Part shown: positions 60,621-64,000 of the stretch, piece after piece
Numbering within the stretch: the first letter of the stretch is position 1
Layout: each line of letters opens with the position of its first letter
Source of the DNA: Cognatundibacterium griseum
GTDB taxonomy: Bacteria > Pseudomonadota > Gammaproteobacteria > Burkholderiales > Burkholderiaceae_D
Length of the DNA stretch: 64,000 nt
Assembly: GCF_014284195.1 (NCBI RefSeq)
Contig: NZ_JACOGC010000003.1
Span: forward strand, 124,001 to 188,000
Reading direction: 5' to 3'
Notes under the pieces: model-generated
What the model was told of the DNA's origin: nothing
Databases searched by the model: none
Seen by the model: only the letters and a program-made list of their open reading frames with translations
Translations under genes and position numbers: made by a program

Positions 60621-61664
60621 GTGCAAAAAAAACCCATGATTATCGACTGCCACGGTCACTATACGACCGCCCCCAAATCTCTCGAACAATGGCGTACACG
60701 CCAGATTGCCGGGATTCAGGACAGTGCCCAGATGCCGCGTGTCTCGGAATTGAAAATAAGCGATGATGAATTGCGTGAGTCGATAGAAAGCAATCAGCTG
60801 CGCCTGATGCGTGAACGCGGCTCCGACCTGACCATCTTCTCGCCACGCGCCAGTTTCATGGCCCATCACATCGGCGATTTTCAGGTTTCGAGCACCTGGG
60901 CTGCGATCTGCAATGAACTTTGCTACCGCGTCTCGCAATTATTTCCCGATAACTTTGTCCCGGCTGCGATGCTGCCGCAATCACCGGGCGTCGATCCCGC
61001 TACCTGCATCCCTGAACTGGAAAAGTGCGTCAAAGAATATGGCAATGTCGGCATCAACCTGAATCCTGATCCGAGTGGCGGTCACTGGACCTCGCCGCCA
61101 TTGAGCGATAAATCCTGGTATCCGATTTACGAAAAAATGGTCGAGCTGGATATCCCTGCCATGATCCACGTTTCGACCAGTTGCAATAACTGCTTCCACA
61201 CCACCGGCGCACATTATCTGAATGCGGACACGACCGCATTCATGCAATGTCTGACCTCTGATCTGTTCACCGATTTCCCGACGCTGAAATTCCTGATACC
61301 GCACGGCGGCGGCGCGGTGCCTTATCACTGGGGACGTTTCCGCGGTCTGGCACAGGAACTGAAAAAACCGTTATTGCAGGATCATTTGCTGAACAATATT
61401 TTCTTCGATACCTGCGTCTATCATCAGCCCGGCATCGACTTGCTCAATACCGTCATTCCGGTCAAAAACGTCTTATTTGCGTCCGAGATGATCGGCGCAG
61501 TACGCGGCATCGATCCGGAAACCGGTCACTACTATGACGACACCAAACGCTACATCGAAGCGTCCAGCATACTCAGCGAACAGGATAAGTTCCAGATTTA
61601 CGAAGGCAACGCGCGCCGCGTGTTCCCGCGTCTTGATGCAGCACTCAGTGCCAAAGGGCGTTAA
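60621..61664 (+). CDS. ligJ: 4-oxalomesaconate hydratase LigJ
   Basis: A zinc enzyme of the amidohydrolase superfamily that hydrates 4-oxalomesaconate to 4-carboxy-4-hydroxy-2-oxoadipate. Metal site pieces are MIIDCHGHYTTAP at the start, MIHVSTSCN in the middle, LIPHGGGAVPYHWGRF and the closing FASEMIGAVRGIDPETG. Length (347 aa) is as in known LigJ proteins. Translation appears to use GTG with GGAG 9 bases ahead; an ATG five codons downstream is an alternative. It sits between galD and ligK in pathway order. Confidence 0.92.
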   Translation: MQKKPMIIDCHGHYTTAPKSLEQWRTRQIAGIQDSAQMPRVSELKISDDELRESIESNQLRLMRERGSDLTIFSPRASFMAHHIGDFQVSSTWAAICNELCYRVSQLFPDNFVPAAMLPQSPGVDPATCIPELEKCVKEYGNVGINLNPDPSGGHWTSPPLSDKSWYPIYEKMVELDIPAMIHVSTSCNNCFHTTGAHYLNADTTAFMQCLTSDLFTDFPTLKFLIPHGGGAVPYHWGRFRGLAQELKKPLLQDHLLNNIFFDTCVYHQPGIDLLNTVIPVKNVLFASEMIGAVRGIDPETGHYYDDTKRYIEASSILSEQDKFQIYEGNARRVFPRLDAALSAKGR

Positions 61665-61701
61665 GCCAGACATTCCGCCGGATTTTTAAAAAGGATATCC
61701 C

Positions 61702-62397
61702 ATGACACAACGTCTCAATCAATTAGGCATCGTCAAACGCAACATCGTTCGCGCCGATCCTGCAGCCGTCGCACAATTATCCGCCTTCGGCGTGGCGACG
61801 ATCCACGAAGCCATGGGCCGCACCGGGCTCATGAAACCTTATATGCGCCCGATCTACACCGGTGCACGCATGTGCGGCACCGCGGTCACGGTCTTATTAC
61901 AACCTGGCGATAACTGGATGATGCATGTTGCCGCCGAGCAGATACAGCCGGGCGATGTCGTGGTCGCGGCCTGCACCACCGATAACGAAGACGGCTTTTT
62001 CGGTGACTTACTGGCGACCTCGTTCCAGGCACGTGGTGCGCGCGGCCTGATCATCGACGGTGGTGTGCGCGACGTGCAGGATCTGAGCGAAATGGGTTTT
62101 CCGGTATTCAGCCGCGCCATTCACGCCAAAGGCACGATCAAGGCCACGCTGGGCTCAGTCAATGTCCCGGTGGTCTGCGCCGGTGCCCAGGTGAATCCGG
62201 GTGATGTTGTGATTGCCGATGTGGATGGCGTGGTCGTGGTGCCAGCCGCACTGGCGAAAGAAGTAGCCGCAGCCGCAGCCGCACGCGAAGCCAACGAAGG
62301 CAATAAGCGCGCCATCTTTGCCTCCGGCGTGCTCGGGCTGGACTATTACAACATGCGTGAAGGTCTGGCCAAAGCCGGCCTGACTTACATCGATTAA
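61702..62397 (+). CDS. ligK: 4-carboxy-4-hydroxy-2-oxoadipate aldolase LigK
   Basis: A metal-dependent class II aldolase of the RraA-like family that splits 4-carboxy-4-hydroxy-2-oxoadipate into pyruvate and oxaloacetate, the last step of the pathway. Key parts are [57 protein letters not shown] with the Arg-Asp pair, and [19 protein letters not shown]. At 231 aa it has the usual length. AAGGATATCCC gives a strong ribosome site. Confidence 0.93.
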   Translation: MTQRLNQLGIVKRNIVRADPAAVAQLSAFGVATIHEAMGRTGLMKPYMRPIYTGARMCGTAVTVLLQPGDNWMMHVAAEQIQPGDVVVAACTTDNEDGFFGDLLATSFQARGARGLIIDGGVRDVQDLSEMGFPVFSRAIHAKGTIKATLGSVNVPVVCAGAQVNPGDVVIADVDGVVVVPAALAKEVAAAAAAREANEGNKRAIFASGVLGLDYYNMREGLAKAGLTYID

Positions 62398-62430
62398 TTG
62401 AATCTTTTGAATCAGGAAACAAGACACCCC

Positions 62431-63354
62431 ATGCTTACCAACCACGAACCCCCTGTTACCAAAACTCCGGGCTGGCTCGATTTTTATCCTGCGCCTTCAC
62501 GGCCCCGTTTTGTTTTGCCGCCCGGCGCAGTCGATGCCCACTGCCATGTGTTTGGGCCGGCAGCGCAATTCCCCTACGCGCCGGAACGCAAATACACCCC
62601 CTGCGATGCGTCCAAAGAACAACTATTTGCGTTGCGCGATCATCTGGGCTTTGCCAAAAATGTCATCGTTCAGGCCACCTGTCATGGCAGCGACAACCGG
62701 GCGCTGGCCGATGCCTTGCAAGCTGCCGGTGAGCAGGCGCGCGGCGTGGCAACCGTGCGGCGCGACATCAGCGATGCCGAACTGCAGGCGCTGCATGCCG
62801 CCGGCGTACGCGGTACGCGTTTTAATTTCGTCAAACGTCTGGCCGACTTCACGCCGCGTGAAGTGCTGTCTGAAATCGCACATCGCATCGCGCCGCTGGG
62901 ATGGCATGTCGTCGTGTATTTCGAGGCTCAGGATTTGCCCGAGCTGTACGATTTCTTCACCAGCTTACCCACTACCGTGGTGGTCGATCATATGGGGCGT
63001 CCTGACGTCAGCCAGCCGGTCGACGGCCCCGGTTTTGCGTTATTCCTCAAAATGATGCGTGAACATCCGCATATCTGGAGCAAAGTCAGTTGCCCTGAAC
63101 GCCTGAGTCTGAGCGGCCCGCCGGCATTACATGGAGAAACGCACGCCTACCGCGACGTGATTCCGTTTGCACGCACACTGGTTGAACAATTTCCGGATCG
63201 TGTGCTGTGGGGGACAGACTGGCCGCACCCGAATCTGAAAGATCACATGCCGGATGACGGGCTGCTGGTAGACTATATTCCACACATTGCCCCAAGCGCA
63301 GAGCTGCAGCAGAAGCTGCTGGTGGACAATCCACTGCGCTTATACTGGAGTTGA
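62431..63354 (+). CDS. ligI: 2-pyrone-4,6-dicarboxylate hydrolase LigI
   Basis: An amidohydrolase-superfamily enzyme that opens 2-pyrone-4,6-dicarboxylate to 4-oxalomesaconate. Landmarks: PGAVDAHCHVFGPAAQFPYAPERKYTP at residues about 30-56, GTRFNFVKRL, VVDHMGRPDVSQP and the catalytic Asp in RVLWGTDWPHPN. AGGAAAC lies about 12 bases upstream of the chosen ATG; an in-frame TTG 11 codons earlier is unlikely. It ends 5 bases before ligA. Confidence 0.93.
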   Translation: MLTNHEPPVTKTPGWLDFYPAPSRPRFVLPPGAVDAHCHVFGPAAQFPYAPERKYTPCDASKEQLFALRDHLGFAKNVIVQATCHGSDNRALADALQAAGEQARGVATVRRDISDAELQALHAAGVRGTRFNFVKRLADFTPREVLSEIAHRIAPLGWHVVVYFEAQDLPELYDFFTSLPTTVVVDHMGRPDVSQPVDGPGFALFLKMMREHPHIWSKVSCPERLSLSGPPALHGETHAYRDVIPFARTLVEQFPDRVLWGTDWPHPNLKDHMPDDGLLVDYIPHIAPSAELQQKLLVDNPLRLYWS

Positions 63355-63359
63355 CTCAT

Positions 63360-63752
63360 ATGGCACTTGATAAACCGTATCGCGACATCCCCGGCACCAC
63401 GATTTTTGACGCGGAGCAATCGCGCCTGGGCTACCATCTGAACCAGTTCTGCATGTCGCTGATGAAAGCCGAAAACCGCGCCCGTTTCAAAGCCGATGAA
63501 CGCGCGTATCTCGACCAGTGGCCAATGACGGAAGAGCAGAAACAGGCTGTGCTGGCACGCGATCTGAACCGCTGCCTGGCCGCTGGCGGCAACATCTATT
63601 TTCTGGCCAAAATCGGGGCTACCGATGGCCGCTCATTTCAATACATGGCCGCCAGCATGACCGGCATGAGCCAGGAAGAATATGCCGCCATGATGCTGGC
63701 CGGTGGCCGCTCCATCGCCGGCAACCGCGTAACCGGAGAAAAAAATAAATGA
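63360..63752 (+). CDS. ligA: Protocatechuate 4,5-dioxygenase alpha subunit LigA
   Basis: The small subunit (130 aa) of the extradiol dioxygenase that cleaves protocatechuate. It matches LigA in size and in IPGTTIFDAEQSRLGYHLNQFCMSLM, then RCLAAGGNIYFLAKIGATDG and SFQYMAASMTGMSQEEYAAMM. GGAG lies about 10 bases before the ATG, inside the ligI end. The stop overlaps the ligB start (ATGA), so the two subunits are coupled in translation. Confidence 0.94.
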   Translation: MALDKPYRDIPGTTIFDAEQSRLGYHLNQFCMSLMKAENRARFKADERAYLDQWPMTEEQKQAVLARDLNRCLAAGGNIYFLAKIGATDGRSFQYMAASMTGMSQEEYAAMMLAGGRSIAGNRVTGEKNK

Positions 63753-64000
63753 GCACGCAACACGCTAAAATTTCGGCCAGTGTGTACACCTCACACGTCC
63801 CTGCCATTGGTGCTGCTCTCGATCTGGGCAAGAGCCAGGAACCATACTGGCAGCCTGTGTTTGCCGGCTATGAAGCATCTAAAACCTGGATGAAGGAAAA
63901 CACGCCCGATGTGATTTTCCTGGTCTATAACGATCATGCCACCGCATTCAGCCTCGAGATGATACCGACGTTTGCGATCGGCTGCGCCGAACGGTTTCAG
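63749..64000 (+). CDS. ligB: Protocatechuate 4,5-dioxygenase beta subunit LigB (5' part)
   Basis: The catalytic, iron-binding subunit, cut by the window edge after 84 codons. The visible part shows the LigB pattern: SVYTSHVPAIGAALDLGKS with an early iron-ligand His (His16), then TPDVIFLVYNDHATAFSLEMIPTFAIG with a second conserved Asn-Asp-His. It overlaps ligA by 4 bases. The dehydrogenase gene ligC is expected further downstream but is not in view. Confidence 0.93.
   Translation, partial: MSTQHAKISASVYTSHVPAIGAALDLGKSQEPYWQPVFAGYEASKTWMKENTPDVIFLVYNDHATAFSLEMIPTFAIGCAERFQ

Overview
The window looks like a chromosomal segment of a betaproteobacterium, most likely order Burkholderiales and perhaps Oxalobacteraceae. 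This rests on base composition (mid-50s percent G+C by eye) and protein family resemblance from memory, not on a search. Genes are dense and mostly ordinary-looking. I see no rRNA, tRNA, CRISPR array or intact mobile element.

Layout. 1-5.4 kb: tail of an unknown gene, a large TonB-dependent receptor, a MarR regulator, an orphan Pal-type lipoprotein and an ArsC arsenate reductase. 5.6-16.7 kb: a peptidoglycan cluster with an L,D-transpeptidase, MurQ and a LysR regulator, then a five-gene leftward series (AmpG-like permease, M14-type amidase, peptide-binding protein, VanX/DdpX-type dipeptidase, serine hydrolase), then a divergent sugar kinase and AmiD amidase. Together these could free, import and dismantle muropeptides. 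16.9-20.4 kb: two tiny membrane proteins, an HDOD protein, CreA and an APC permease. 20.6-25.8 kb: a DUF2946 protein and two TonB-dependent receptors, one with a Cys/His/Met motif suggesting copper. 25.9-29.6 kb: a cation/proton antiporter operon with two unknown proteins, a GNAT acetyltransferase, a ten-copy 15-bp repeat and a MarC protein.

29.6-40.8 kb: two metal modules, each a MerR-family regulator divergent from a P1B ATPase (Cd/Zn/Pb type and Cu type). They flank a GGDEF/EAL protein and a nemRA pair with two matching operators. 41.1-46.6 kb: a secreted phosphoesterase behind a PHO-box-like site, a fourth TonB-dependent receptor and a metallophosphoesterase. 46.8-55.5 kb: GMP reductase, a lipoprotein with a TonB C-terminal domain, CheW, TcdA, a hemerythrin, PdxH, an MGDG-synthase-like glycosyltransferase with a partner membrane protein, and an unknown membrane protein paired with a phage-type lysozyme. 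55.5-57.4 kb: MsrA, then a short AT-richer patch with a broken phage-integrase N-terminus, a small membrane protein and a papain-like protein.

57.5-64 kb: an aldo/keto reductase, a LysR regulator and the protocatechuate 4,5-cleavage pathway in one operon (galD-ligJ-ligK-ligI-ligA-ligB, the last cut by the window edge). It would convert protocatechuate or gallate-derived intermediates to pyruvate and oxaloacetate. The 4-carboxy-2-hydroxymuconate semialdehyde dehydrogenase (ligC) is not in view and may lie just beyond the edge.

No clearly new multi-gene system stands out. The best leads are the 15-bp repeat array before marC, the apparently leaderless nemR, the membrane protein/lysozyme pair, the integrase remnant with its low-GC neighbours, and the long perfect hairpin in front of the glycosyltransferase.
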